DNA of 64,000 nt from Bdellovibrio sp. ZAP7 (GCF_006874645.1 NZ_CP030082.1:2542001-2606000), one strand, 5' to 3'; shown: positions 26,270 through 35,403, counted from the first letter of the stretch. Program-made: numbers and translations. Notes: generated by a model not told the origin, from the sequence alone.

Positions 26270-26944
26270 TCATTCGTCTGAGTCGTCAAACAGATTCATC
26301 TGACCGGTGTAGCCTTTAAGTTTTTCGCGGGATTCGAATTGCAGCTCGCAGAACTCACGCTGAGTTTTCAAAAAACTCACCCATTCCGCGCCAGACTTTT
26401 TACCTTTTAACCATTCATCAAAAGCATCCGCTTTCAAAAACAGCGGCGAGCGATCGTGCCCCGCCGCAAGAATCTGCGGTGTTGGTTCTGTCGTGATAAT
26501 CGCAAATGAATCCACCACCTCCCCCGTCCGCTGATCCTGCCATGTATCCCAAATTCCCGCCGCGGTTAGCAACTCTTGATCGCGGCTTTTGATCGAAATC
26601 CAATTCCCCGCAAAGGTTCCAGTGTAAACCGCTTCGTAAAATTCACGTATCGGAACAAGACAGTGTCTCGTTTCGAACGGCTTTTTCCAGGAAGGCTTGT
26701 TTAAAACTTCTTCAACGCGTGCGTTGTAGGCCGCAAACTGGGGCTTTCTGACCTTTGACCACGAGGGCACCAGGGAATAACTCATCAGGTGAAGTTTGCG
26801 CTCCTGGTGCTCTTGTACGATCACTGGAGCCAGTGTGTGTGGATAAATGATTTGCTTTGGAACGAAGTGGATAGGAGGAAGCTCTACCTTGTAGGTCTTA
26901 TGTAACAGATTGAATTCGCCAGCGGCCCCATAACTTGCACACAT
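26270..26944 (-). CDS. SRAP-family protein (YedK/HMCES type)
   Basis: 224 residues. SRAP proteins crosslink to abasic sites in single-stranded DNA through Cys2 and protect them from nucleases. Here Met1 is followed by Cys2 (MCASYG). YNARVEEV supplies the Asn, CLVPIREFYE the Glu, and AGHDRSPLF the His of the active site, so all key residues appear intact. The protein is cytoplasmic and linked to DNA damage tolerance. It is the first gene of a leftward unit with the gene at 25762. Confidence 0.93.
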   Translation of the reverse strand: MCASYGAAGEFNLLHKTYKVELPPIHFVPKQIIYPHTLAPVIVQEHQERKLHLMSYSLVPSWSKVRKPQFAAYNARVEEVLNKPSWKKPFETRHCLVPIREFYEAVYTGTFAGNWISIKSRDQELLTAAGIWDTWQDQRTGEVVDSFAIITTEPTPQILAAGHDRSPLFLKADAFDEWLKGKKSGAEWVSFLKTQREFCELQFESREKLKGYTGQMNLFDDSDE

Positions 26945-27065
26945 GGATTGAATTTTACGTATATTTCCCGTCTCAAATCAAGAAAGCCTGCGAAAACACT
27001 ATCAGTATTTTAGACGATGTTTCCTAGTTCTACACTTGGAACGAATTTACGTGGAGTACGGCTGG

Positions 27066-27097
27066 CCCCCACCTTGCACTGTCTTATGATGTGGGGG
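27066..27097 (+). promoter_or_regulatory. Hairpin burying the ribosome binding site of the VWA gene
   Basis: CCCCCAC (27066-27072) pairs perfectly with GTGGGGG (27091-27097) around 18 bases. The right arm carries the GGGGG that is the only good Shine-Dalgarno match for the ATG at 27105 (seven bases away). In the mRNA this would hide the site until opened by heat, a protein or a small RNA. It could instead be a DNA operator. Confidence 0.45.
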
Positions 27098-27104
27098 AAT
27101 TCAA

Positions 27105-28166
27105 ATGAGAAATCTAAACTTTGCATACATCACGGTGATGACATCTGGCATGCTTCTGAGCGCCTGCGCTCCTGACGTTAATTTCATGACGTCACAGCAG
27201 AACTTGGCGTCCTTGGATGGCGGTGGTGGTGGCGTTAAGTTTCAAAGCGTTTCTCAAAGCTTTGAGGTTAAAGCGAACTCCGACATCGACGTTCTTTTCG
27301 TCGTCGATAATTCGGGTTCGATGGACGCTGAGCAGAAAGGTATCTCCGCAAAAATCAATGGCTTCATGAACATCATCAAAGATGCAAACTGGCATGTGGC
27401 CTTGACGACAACTGATCCAAAAGTGAACACGATTGCTCCTGATAAATCATCCCGCGCATGGGGTGATGGACAGTTCCGCCCTTTTGACTCTGACTCTGGC
27501 AGCCTTTTTGTTTTGAAAGCTGGTCAGACATCGTTGACTGATGCTCAGAAAATGCTAGCGGCTGCGGTTAACGTAGGTCTTTTGGGTGATGGTAGCGAGC
27601 GTTCAATTAACGCTTCTTACCGCGCAATCGAGCGCACAGCAAACACTCCGGCGAATCAGGATTTCTTTCGCGAGAAATCAAAACTGATCGTCATCGCTAT
27701 TTCTGACGAAGACGAATGCTCAAACGGCAAATGTGCTTCTGCTCCAGAAAAAAGTGTTCCCGAGAACTTGGTTAAACTGGTTCGCGAGCGCTTTGGTGCT
27801 GAAAAAGTCTTTATGTTTAACTCCATCGTAAAAGCACCAAGCGACACAGCTTGTACAACGGCAGCGGTGGCTCCGATTTATGAAGCTATGTCTAAATTGA
27901 CGGGTGGATTGATCGGTTCGATCTGTGCGACAGATTACACTTCAATCTTAAGCAAAATGGGCACGAAAACTGTTGAGCTGGTGAAGTCTATCAATTTGAA
28001 CTGCCAACCTGTGGATGCTAACGGGGATGGCGATATCGACTTCTCTTTGATCGATAGCAAAGGAAATAAAATTGCAGCCGGTTACTCTATCAGCGGTACG
28101 ACTGTGAGTTTCGCGGCAAACCTAGAAGAAGGTTCTTATTCAGCGGCATATAGCTGTGTGCAATAA
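27105..28166 (+). CDS. Lipoprotein with von Willebrand factor A domain
   Basis: 353 residues. The lipobox ends at Cys21 (MLLSAC). A VWA domain covers about 60-250, with the metal-binding motif DNSGS at 68-72 and later IVIAISDEDECS as the MIDAS third loop region. The insert with Cys pairs (CSNGKC) is common in bacterial surface VWA proteins. The C-terminal part (about 290-353) has a DxDGDxD-like run (DANGDGDIDFSL) that could bind Ca2+. VWA proteins bind partners through Mg2+. The partner is unknown. The ribosome binding site is inside a hairpin, so translation may be controlled. Confidence 0.88.
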   Translation: MRNLNFAYITVMTSGMLLSACAPDVNFMTSQQNLASLDGGGGGVKFQSVSQSFEVKANSDIDVLFVVDNSGSMDAEQKGISAKINGFMNIIKDANWHVALTTTDPKVNTIAPDKSSRAWGDGQFRPFDSDSGSLFVLKAGQTSLTDAQKMLAAAVNVGLLGDGSERSINASYRAIERTANTPANQDFFREKSKLIVIAISDEDECSNGKCASAPEKSVPENLVKLVRERFGAEKVFMFNSIVKAPSDTACTTAAVAPIYEAMSKLTGGLIGSICATDYTSILSKMGTKTVELVKSINLNCQPVDANGDGDIDFSLIDSKGNKIAAGYSISGTTVSFAANLEEGSYSAAYSCVQ

Positions 28167-28193
28167 CCACTTCAATACCACTTTAAAACCATC

Positions 28194-28222
28194 AAAGGGA
28201 TCCACACGGATCCCTTTTTTTT
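28194..28222. terminator. Bidirectional terminator
   Basis: Stem AAAGGGATCC / GGATCCCTTT (28194-28203, 28208-28217), loop ACAC, then a T run. It lies between the convergent genes ending at 28166 and 28239. Confidence 0.9.
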
Positions 28223-28238
28223 ATTTGGATGATTGAGA

Positions 28239-29030
28239 TCAGGAAAGAACTTCCACCGGGGAATCCATCAAGATCGTCCCCTCGTTTTCAGGAATCCACA
28301 AAGTTCCAAAATTCACTTTGGTCCCATCACGACGATAGGTTGCCAAGGTTTTTAACGGCTCAGGACCACCTGGAACCCCCGTCTGCTGATCAATCGTGAT
28401 GATGTTGCAGCGGGCACTGAGTTTGGGCTGAGATAAGATCACATTACCGATCTTGATTCTTTTCCACTTATCTTCCTCAAAAGCCAGATTGCCCTGAACA
28501 ACGATATTAGGACGAAAGCGATTCATAGGAACGGCACTTGGGAGTTTTGAATTCAAATCTTCCAGGCTTTTGGTATTTACCAACAGCAAGGGACGGCCAT
28601 CGGCAAAGCGGACTTCGGGCTTCCACTCTTTTTGAGTTGAAAGAACACGGCGCTGAGAAAAGGGAGCATAGCGAACAAGGCGAACATTCACACCCAAGTA
28701 TTGAGACAAAGCTTGAGAATACAAATCTGGTTCAAGAGCTGCAGTGAAGGAATCATTCCACACCTGAACCTTCACCTCGCGACTGAATGAACTTTTGCGA
28801 CCAATTTTAAAGAACATCTTTTCAAAAGCCAAAGTCAAAGAGGTGGGATCAAAGACGGCATTTACCGTCGCAAGCTTAGGCAAAGTTCGTTGCGAAACAA
28901 ATTTGCCACTGTCATCCACAAGCATCCACTCACGATCCCCTTCTGGGCCCTCGTGAGTGATTTTCATTTCTGACAAGGACTGGCCTCGTGCAGACTTTAA
29001 GGGATAAATATTCAGCTCGGAAACCTGCAT
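28239..29030 (-). CDS. MOSC-domain protein (YcbX-like)
   Basis: 263 residues. The N-terminal beta-barrel (about 1-100) has the family start VSELNIYPLKSARG and GDREWMLVDDSGKFVSQR. The MOSC domain follows (about 110-255), with a conserved Cys in LSARCNIITIDQQTG that binds the molybdenum cofactor in this family. YcbX proteins reduce N-hydroxylated compounds in the cytoplasm. No ferredoxin domain is fused, so an outside electron donor is needed. It starts two bases after the stop of the DsbD-alpha-like gene, so it is the last gene of that operon. Confidence 0.88.
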   Translation of the reverse strand: MQVSELNIYPLKSARGQSLSEMKITHEGPEGDREWMLVDDSGKFVSQRTLPKLATVNAVFDPTSLTLAFEKMFFKIGRKSSFSREVKVQVWNDSFTAALEPDLYSQALSQYLGVNVRLVRYAPFSQRRVLSTQKEWKPEVRFADGRPLLLVNTKSLEDLNSKLPSAVPMNRFRPNIVVQGNLAFEEDKWKRIKIGNVILSQPKLSARCNIITIDQQTGVPGGPEPLKTLATYRRDGTKVNFGTLWIPENEGTILMDSPVEVLS

Positions 29031-29032
29031 GT

Positions 29033-29464
29033 CTATTGAACTGATTTTGGATCCGCTGGAGGAGCCACGGGTGCACCTGTTTCGGGCTTCACCATTTGTG
29101 GTTTTTCTTTATCAAGCTTAACCAGTTTTTTCTTTACGATTTTCAAAGCCACTTCATGAGATTCACAAACTGTCTTGGCGTCATCACAAACATAGAAACT
29201 GATTGTAAAAGGCTTATCGCCCGCCTTCGTCGCGTCGAATTGGATCAACTTTTCAGTTTTCTTAACTGGATCGATAGAACCCATTTCGCCATCGATATAA
29301 AGACCCGATGGAGATGGAACAGAGAAATGAAACCCTTTATCCAAAGTCGTGTTGATTTTTTTGCCCGACAACTTGATATGATCTTTCCCGTCAGACAAAC
29401 GAGCGGCGAAAGAAATTGAAGGAACAAGGACGGCTGCGATAATAAGTGCTTTTGAAATTCTCAT
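29033..29464 (-). CDS. Secreted DsbD-alpha-like domain protein
   Basis: 143 residues from the ATG at 29464; the longer frame to 29551 would overlap the transporter. After a signal peptide (cleavage near SFA-AR) a single domain spans about 22-112. It is clearly homologous to the N-terminus of the protein at 33493-35187: both have ARLSDGK, GFHF, then a Cys pair six residues apart (YVCDDAKTVCESHE, Cys93 and Cys100). DsbD-alpha domains have a similar Y..C.....C..PE motif, used to pass electrons to periplasmic proteins. I infer a thiol-handling role. The tail is Pro- and Lys-rich. It lies 28 bp after the transporter gene. Confidence 0.75.
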   Translation of the reverse strand: MRISKALIIAAVLVPSISFAARLSDGKDHIKLSGKKINTTLDKGFHFSVPSPSGLYIDGEMGSIDPVKKTEKLIQFDATKAGDKPFTISFYVCDDAKTVCESHEVALKIVKKKLVKLDKEKPQMVKPETGAPVAPPADPKSVQ

Positions 29465-29492
29465 AGGCCTATTAGACGGCCCCAAGACCATC

Positions 29493-30761
29493 TCAGTCAA
29501 CCCTAGTGACACGATGCCCCTCCTTGAATCCATAGAAAGAAATGAAAACATAACAGATCATCGGTAACAGAAATGCGTGCTGCAGACCCATTCGATCGGC
29601 AATCACCCCTTGGACGAGTGGAATCACCGCACCGCCGACGATAGCCATGATCAATAGACTGGAAGCTTTCTCGGTGGCAAATCCCAAACCACGAATCCCC
29701 AGACTGAAAATCGTCGGAAACATGATGGAGTTAAACAAGCCAACGGCAAGCAAAGTCCACGCCGCTGCGGGACCGGTTGCCATGACCGCACAACCAACCA
29801 AAACAGTTGCAACACTTGCTGCCACACCGAGCATCTTTGCGGCATTGAGCTTTCTCATTAATAACGAGCCCACGAATCTTCCCACCAAGGCGCCACCCCA
29901 GTACAAGGGCACATAACCTGCCGCCACACTTTCACTGACATTCAAAATATCTGCCTGGGACATGAAGTTGATCAAAAAACTGCCGATGGAAACTTCCGCC
30001 CCCACATATAAAAACAAAGCGATGACGCCTAAAACCAAATTCGAATGTTTAAAGGCATCAGAAAACGTGGCCGCAGCCTTCACTTCTCCCTGTTTTTCTT
30101 CTTTCAAGTTTGGCAGGCGCAACAAATACATGCCGATTGAGAGCAACAAAAGAATAACTGTCAGCACGGCATACGGTCCTTGAACGGACTGTGCCTGCTG
30201 AGTTTTATAGGCAACCTGCTCTGTCATCGAAAGCGCTGCCAGTTGATCAGCACTCATCACCACACCGGATAAAATAAATAAACCACCGATTTTTGGCGCG
30301 ACCGTCGTCCCTAAGGAATTCAGCGCCTGCGCCAAATTCAAACGACTGGACGAGGTTTCTTCTGATCCCAACAAGACCACATACGGATTTGCAGCGACCT
30401 GCAGAAGCGTAATTCCTGACGCCAAAACAAAGAGCGCAAATAAAAATAGCGGATAGGATTCCACTCGAGCTGCGGGTAAAAACAAAAGCGTTCCAATAGC
30501 GGCGACAAAAAGTCCTGCGCTGATACTGTTCTTATAACCTATTTTTGCAACCACACTCCCCGCTGGCAGAGACATGATGAAATACGCTCCAAAGAAGGTG
30601 AATTGAATAAGGGCACTTTCCGTGTAGGTTAAAGAGAACACTGACTTCAGGTGAGGAATCAGAATATCATTCAAGCAGGTTAGAAAACCCCACATGAAAA
30701 AGATGGTGGAAACAATCACCAGGGCTCGGGTGCGCTTAGTTTCCTCAGGTGCTTGGTTCAT
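29493..30761 (-). CDS. MFS sugar transporter, FucP-like
   Basis: 422 residues, about 12 hydrophobic segments. FFMWGFLTCLNDILIPHLKSVFSLTYTESALIQFTFFGAYF is the start region of the FucP family of fucose, glucose and galactose H+ symporters. The Asn and Asp in CLNDILIP fit the sugar and proton site of that family. The exact sugar is uncertain. A predator that takes up monomers from prey could use it. It is first in an operon with the DsbD-alpha-like and MOSC genes, and GGAGGAACC precedes its ATG. Confidence 0.88.
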   Translation of the reverse strand: MNQAPEETKRTRALVIVSTIFFMWGFLTCLNDILIPHLKSVFSLTYTESALIQFTFFGAYFIMSLPAGSVVAKIGYKNSISAGLFVAAIGTLLFLPAARVESYPLFLFALFVLASGITLLQVAANPYVVLLGSEETSSSRLNLAQALNSLGTTVAPKIGGLFILSGVVMSADQLAALSMTEQVAYKTQQAQSVQGPYAVLTVILLLLSIGMYLLRLPNLKEEKQGEVKAAATFSDAFKHSNLVLGVIALFLYVGAEVSIGSFLINFMSQADILNVSESVAAGYVPLYWGGALVGRFVGSLLMRKLNAAKMLGVAASVATVLVGCAVMATGPAAAWTLLAVGLFNSIMFPTIFSLGIRGLGFATEKASSLLIMAIVGGAVIPLVQGVIADRMGLQHAFLLPMICYVFISFYGFKEGHRVTRVD

Positions 30762-30967
30762 GGTTCCTCCAAATTAGTTAAACTCTAATAAATACTGCCG
30801 AATTTACAAACCGGCAGCAAACGATATCACAGCGCATGCAAGTTCATTCCGACACAGGACCTTTGCCTCGCACAGACTTCAGTTCCGTTTTTTCTTCGGT
30901 TGCAGCCTCACAGACGTTTTTACATTAGCATAGACTTTTAGACCCCTTCACCTTTGGGAGCTCGCGA

Positions 30968-31891
30968 GTGCGTATTCTGCCCGTCCTTCTTTTCATTTTG
31001 ATTTCCAGCACGAGCGCATGGGGCCGTCCGGTCAATTTGAAAGCCGAAGACTCTGCCTGGGTGGAGACAAAACTAAAGCGCTTAGGCTTTTCAAACTCCT
31101 TCTCTGAAGAATCTGCAAAGTACTACGAACCCAAAGGTTTTAAATCAGTTGTGACCTTGAATCTATTGGGATTCCTTACTCCATCGGGTGCACATCTGAC
31201 TGAGCTTGATCCAAAAGCCGTACAGAAATCTTCAACGTTTATCAAATCCAACCCCGAAGCTTTTCAAGCAGCGCAAAAACAGTTCGGCGTACCTGCCGAA
31301 GTGATATCTTCATTATTGTATATTGAAACACGCCATGGAGCCGACATGGGAACCTTCCATATCGTGAGCGTTTATCTTCATCTGATGCAAGTGAACAGCC
31401 CGGAAAATTTGAAAGAGCTGACTCGTTTGGCGATTTTAAAGAACAAAGAAATCAAGAAGTACTCTACAACCAAAGAAGTCCGCGAAATCATGAAAAAGCG
31501 CGTTGAGAGCAAATCAAAATGGGCTGAAGAGCAATTGATTGCCCTGGCCGAGATCCGCAAAAAGAAACATTTGAATCTGAAGAAACTGCGCGGATCCTAC
31601 GCGGGAGCGTTTGGCTTACCGCAGTTTATTCCTTCCAGCTACCGTGACTTTGCTGAGGCCTTGGTAGCAGAGAGCACTCCGGATATCACCAAGCCGGCAG
31701 ACGCCATCATGAGTGTCGCCAACTACTTACAAAAAAGCGGTTGGAAGCAGAAAAACTTAGAAGCCCAAGTCACCGCACTGATGAAGTATAATAACAGCCG
31801 CGACTATGCGAATGGGATCTTAAACATCTCACAACGAGTTCCACCACTTCCTACTCTAGAAACCACCGCCACAATTCAACAGACCCAATAA
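30968..31891 (+). CDS. Lytic murein transglycosylase, MltB-like
   Basis: 307 residues from a GTG start with GGGAG eight bases upstream. A signal peptide is present (cleavage near AWG-RP) and no lipobox is seen, so it is probably soluble in the periplasm or released. The catalytic Glu120 lies in LLYIETRHGAD, and GSYAGAFGLPQFIPSSY is the matching MltB loop near residue 215. These enzymes cut peptidoglycan glycan chains to anhydro-muropeptides. It is a candidate tool for remodelling predator or prey wall; the target wall cannot be told from sequence. It diverges from the transporter gene across 206 bp. Confidence 0.9.
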   Translation: MRILPVLLFILISSTSAWGRPVNLKAEDSAWVETKLKRLGFSNSFSEESAKYYEPKGFKSVVTLNLLGFLTPSGAHLTELDPKAVQKSSTFIKSNPEAFQAAQKQFGVPAEVISSLLYIETRHGADMGTFHIVSVYLHLMQVNSPENLKELTRLAILKNKEIKKYSTTKEVREIMKKRVESKSKWAEEQLIALAEIRKKKHLNLKKLRGSYAGAFGLPQFIPSSYRDFAEALVAESTPDITKPADAIMSVANYLQKSGWKQKNLEAQVTALMKYNNSRDYANGILNISQRVPPLPTLETTATIQQTQ

Positions 31892-31920
31892 AAAAGGAGC
31901 CCTCGAGCTCCTTTTTTTTA
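31891..31920. terminator. Terminator
   Basis: AAAAAGGAGC pairs with GCTCCTTTTT around a 6-base loop, then a T run. It ends the transglycosylase transcript and can serve the minus-strand transporter ending at 31946. Confidence 0.85.
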
Positions 31921-31945
31921 TTAGCTTTGAAGAAAGTCCGTGCCT

Positions 31946-33316
31946 TTATGCGTGCCACTTAATATTGGTTGGCTCTTTCACCATCGTCATCCCGATAAAG
32001 AAGGTCATCACCGCAACCGCAATAGGGTAAATCAAACCCGCAACATGATTGCCAGTCGCCGCCACCATCGCTGTCCCAATGAAAGGAACGAGACCACCGA
32101 AGACCCCATTTCCAATATGATATGGAAGTGACATCGACGTATAGCGGATATTCGTCGGGAACATTTCAACCAAAAAAGCGGCGATGGGTCCATATACCAT
32201 CGTTACAAAGATCACCTGCAACCATACCAAGAAAACCAACATGGGGATATTTGGATTCGCAGGACTTACCAGGGGTTCTAAGGAGTTCCAACCGGAGCGA
32301 TATTCCATGGCCTTATAGATAGGAACGTAGCTGGCTGCTGCGATCGCACAACCGGCCATAATGATTTTCTTGCGCCCAATTCTGTCAGACAACCAACCAA
32401 AGAAAATAAAGAACGGAGTTCCCAAAAGCAACGCCATAGCAATAACTTTATTAGCGACGACGAAATCGACTTTCAAAACTGTTTGCAAAAAATAGAGAGC
32501 ATAGAATTGCCCCGTATACCAGACAACCCCTTGCCCTGCAGTTGCTCCAAACAAAGCTAGAATCACCAGTCGACGATTCTCGGGTTTCATGAAGCTGTCT
32601 CTCAAAGGACTGGACGAGGTTTTACCTTCTGCCTTCATTTGCAAAAAGACTGGAGACTCTTGCATTTTTCTACGGATCAAATAAGACGCGAATACCAAGA
32701 TCACGGAAAGTAAAAACGGAACACGCCAACCCCAGGATTTGAATTCATCTTCTCCCAAGCCTAAGCGAGTTGCCAGAATAACTCCCAAAGACACGAACAG
32801 ACCGAGAGTGGCAGTGGTTTGAATATAGCTTGTATAGTAACCGCGCTTTCCATCGGGACTATGTTCGGCGACGTAAATCGCTGCACCACCGTACTCCCCG
32901 CCCAAGGCTAAACCTTGTAACAATCGTAAGATAAGTAATAGCAACGGAGCAAAGACTCCGATGGTCTCATAGCTTGGCAGCAGGCCGATCGCTGTTGTCG
33001 CAAGACCCATGATAAGTAAAGTCACCATAAAGGCGTATTTACGACCCACAACATCGCCAATGCGACCGAACACCAAAGCTCCAAAAGGACGAACAATGAA
33101 GCCCGTAGCGAATGTCGCCAGAGTGCCTAAAAGAGCGGCCGTTTCATGTCCTTTTGGGAAAAAGTGTGCAGAGATAATTGTCGCTAGACTGCCGAAAATA
33201 TAGAAGTCATACCATTCGATCAGTGTTCCCGCGCTAGATGCCGCAATAACTTTCCAAATCTTGCTTTTTTCAGAAGCAAATGATGATGCGTTCGCAGACA
33301 TGGTGCCCGTGGCCAT
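31946..33316 (-). CDS. MFS transporter, metabolite:H+ symporter (ProP/KgtP) family
   Basis: 456 residues, about 12 membrane segments. SSAGTLIEWYDFYIFGSLA and RPFGALVFGRIGDVVGRKYAF are the signature of the metabolite-H+ symporter branch, and LQGLALGGEYGGAAIYVAEHSP is its helix 4 motif. Family members take up organic acids, betaine, proline or shikimate. The substrate is not readable here. The ATG at 33316 follows GGAGGAAATTCT. It is transcribed alone and faces the transglycosylase gene. Confidence 0.92.
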   Translation of the reverse strand: MATGTMSANASSFASEKSKIWKVIAASSAGTLIEWYDFYIFGSLATIISAHFFPKGHETAALLGTLATFATGFIVRPFGALVFGRIGDVVGRKYAFMVTLLIMGLATTAIGLLPSYETIGVFAPLLLLILRLLQGLALGGEYGGAAIYVAEHSPDGKRGYYTSYIQTTATLGLFVSLGVILATRLGLGEDEFKSWGWRVPFLLSVILVFASYLIRRKMQESPVFLQMKAEGKTSSSPLRDSFMKPENRRLVILALFGATAGQGVVWYTGQFYALYFLQTVLKVDFVVANKVIAMALLLGTPFFIFFGWLSDRIGRKKIIMAGCAIAAASYVPIYKAMEYRSGWNSLEPLVSPANPNIPMLVFLVWLQVIFVTMVYGPIAAFLVEMFPTNIRYTSMSLPYHIGNGVFGGLVPFIGTAMVAATGNHVAGLIYPIAVAVMTFFIGMTMVKEPTNIKWHA

Positions 33317-33399
33317 AGAATTTCCTCCGTAAGGAGAAAACTTTTACGGAGACTTCACAAACGTTCAAACAAATAACAATATATTTCCCAGGTTTAATC

Positions 33400-33432
33400 T
33401 GAAATAAAAAAGGAAGTCGCCCGGACTTCCTT
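33400..33432 (-). terminator. Terminator of the thioredoxin-like gene
   Basis: On the minus strand AAGGAAGTC / GACTTCCTT (33432-33424, 33418-33410) is followed by TTTTTTATTTC. It lies 60 bases beyond the stop at 33493. Confidence 0.8.
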
Positions 33433-33492
33433 CTTTCGTTCTTATCCGCGGGCAAAATGGTCACTTTGTTCGCGCATTTTTAGTGGAAAAAC

Positions 33493-35187
33493 CTACAAGG
33501 ATTTTTTTAGATCCAGCAAGCCTGTCACAACAGATTTATTGCTTTCAAGTTTTGCTTCCGGCATCGCAAGAGCCTTACTAATGACGTCCATTGCCTTCTC
33601 TTTTTGCTTAAGCTCTTTAAGAACATCCGCCAAAATTCCTTGATAGTACAAGGCCGAGTCCGACTTCATCACCGCTACTTTTTCTGCGTAAGGCAGCGCT
33701 TGCGCAAATTGTTTCTCGCGCATGTGGAAGACAACCAATTTCATCAAGTAAACATCCGAATCAGGATGGGCCTTCAATAGTTTCTCTAGCCATTCTTGCG
33801 CATTTTTTTTCATGTTCGCCGTCTTGATATATGGAAGAGCCACCAATACCTGACCGGGACGCTCCACAGATAAATTAAAAGTAGCGACTTCTTTAGCCAA
33901 AACTGCTGCGGATTCTTCTGACTTTTTCGTCTCGTTCATTAATTTATAGGTTTCGATCTGCTGGGACAGCAATTCTGCTTTTTCAAATCCCGTCATGTCG
34001 CCAAATTTATTTACCGCGAAAGTTTCTGCACGAGCTTTTTCATCGTCCAAAAGCTTTTGAATTTCGGAAATATTCTCAGCCCCGATCTTTTTTATCTCTG
34101 CCGAGGCTTCTTTACTTTCGCCCTTAATCAACTTCATCAATTCCGGGCGCCATTCAATCGCATCGATGGAGTGCGGGAAAACAGCGATCCATCTTTCGAA
34201 AGTTTTGCGGTATTCAGCTGCATTCTTTTTATCTTTTTCATAAGCGCTCTCAGCGACTCTGATTTCACTGTTGGCCAAAAGCAGGCTTTGCTCCCCTGTC
34301 GGCGCTAACCATTTAACCACGTCTTCAAATTTAAGAGCGGCGTAAGCTTGATCCGCCAAAACTTTACGAGCTTCCAGATCTCCCGCCTCTGCTTTTTTGC
34401 GAAGTTCAGTTAGAGTTGCCTTGTTGGATGCCTGAAAGATGGCGATCTCTTTTGCCAGTACCGGAGCCGGTTTATAATCCAGGATGCGAGTAAGCTCTTC
34501 ACCTTTGGGATTCATCACGATCATTGTTGGAATGCCCCTAATGCCGTACTTTTTGCCGATATCTTTCAAAGCCGGTTTATCGACATTTAAACTAAATTTG
34601 ATGAATTTTTCCGTCGCCTTGATAAACTCGGCCTCGCCAAAGGCTTCACTTTCCAAACGAATGCACGATGGGCACCAAGGCGCATTGAAATCCACCAGCA
34701 ACAACTTCTTTTCTTTCGCTGCGAGCTTTAACGCTGCATTAAAGCTGTCTTCATAAAACCCGTGTTTGTTCTTTTTCAGGGGAGCTTCAACCACCATAGC
34801 AGTGTTTACCGCTTTTTCAGCGACAGTCGCAGTCCCACCAGAAGCCGCTACCAACTTCCCATTCGTGATCTGAAATTTCTCTTCATGAGCTTCACACACA
34901 GTGTTCTTGTCGTCACAGACGTAATAGTTAACCGCGAATGGTTTTTTCTGAGCCTTTGCCGCATCAAAGATAAATTCTTTCGGCTCCTTCTTAACAGCAT
35001 CAATGGATTCCTCGCCCCTCACCAAAGCCGCTGGTGCATCTTTATTAAAGTGAAACCCTTCATCCACGCTCGCAAAGATTTGCGAACCTTTAAGTTTTAA
35101 ATGAGCCTTGCCATCTGAAAGACGAGCAAACGAGGAAGAAACAACCAACAGAGATAAAGTTAAAATCAGAATTTTCATGGAAAACAT
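33493..35187 (-). CDS. Periplasmic DsbD-alpha-like plus thioredoxin protein with helical repeats
   Basis: 564 residues from the ATG at 35187 (GGCGGGA five bases upstream); an ATG at 35178 also works. After a signal peptide, domain 1 (about 22-112) is homologous to the gene at 29033, with Cys91 and Cys98. Domain 2 (about 140-260) is a thioredoxin fold with the active site WCPSC at 171-175 and a cis-Pro loop GIPTMIVMNPKGEE. The remaining 300 residues are charged helices resembling TPR repeats. The order looks like DsbD without its membrane part: alpha-like domain joined directly to the gamma-like thioredoxin. The electron donor is therefore unclear. A role in disulfide reduction is inference. 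Confidence 0.82.
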   Translation of the reverse strand: MFSMKILILTLSLLVVSSSFARLSDGKAHLKLKGSQIFASVDEGFHFNKDAPAALVRGEESIDAVKKEPKEFIFDAAKAQKKPFAVNYYVCDDKNTVCEAHEEKFQITNGKLVAASGGTATVAEKAVNTAMVVEAPLKKNKHGFYEDSFNAALKLAAKEKKLLLVDFNAPWCPSCIRLESEAFGEAEFIKATEKFIKFSLNVDKPALKDIGKKYGIRGIPTMIVMNPKGEELTRILDYKPAPVLAKEIAIFQASNKATLTELRKKAEAGDLEARKVLADQAYAALKFEDVVKWLAPTGEQSLLLANSEIRVAESAYEKDKKNAAEYRKTFERWIAVFPHSIDAIEWRPELMKLIKGESKEASAEIKKIGAENISEIQKLLDDEKARAETFAVNKFGDMTGFEKAELLSQQIETYKLMNETKKSEESAAVLAKEVATFNLSVERPGQVLVALPYIKTANMKKNAQEWLEKLLKAHPDSDVYLMKLVVFHMREKQFAQALPYAEKVAVMKSDSALYYQGILADVLKELKQKEKAMDVISKALAMPEAKLESNKSVVTGLLDLKKSL

Positions 35188-35342
35188 TAGAATCCCGCCA
35201 AAGCCCCTTGTCCAGAAAAACCCCTGCCTAAACAAGTCACTGCCACTGTGGCGGTAGCGTTACCAAACCCACTATCATAGATGTAATTTCCGTAGCGGCT
35301 CCGCAATGCGCCATTTGAACTTGCTAAAAGTACTGCAACGAA

Positions 35343-35376
35343 AAAACAAAAACCCCAGCCTTGTGAGCTGGGGTTT
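35343..35376 (-). terminator. Terminator of the DHS-like gene
   Basis: AAACCCCAGC / GCTGGGGTTT (35350-35359, 35367-35376); on the minus strand it is followed by TTGTTTTTT. It lies 28 bases beyond the stop at 35404. Confidence 0.88.
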
Positions 35377-35403
35377 CAATACATTCAGATTTTAAACCTT
35401 TAA

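Noticed and set aside
30795..30817. CTGCCG / CGGCAG inverted repeat upstream of the FucP-like gene
   Set aside because: Arms are only six bases with an 11-base gap, so it can arise by chance; no supporting regulator nearby. Could be an operator but not supported.
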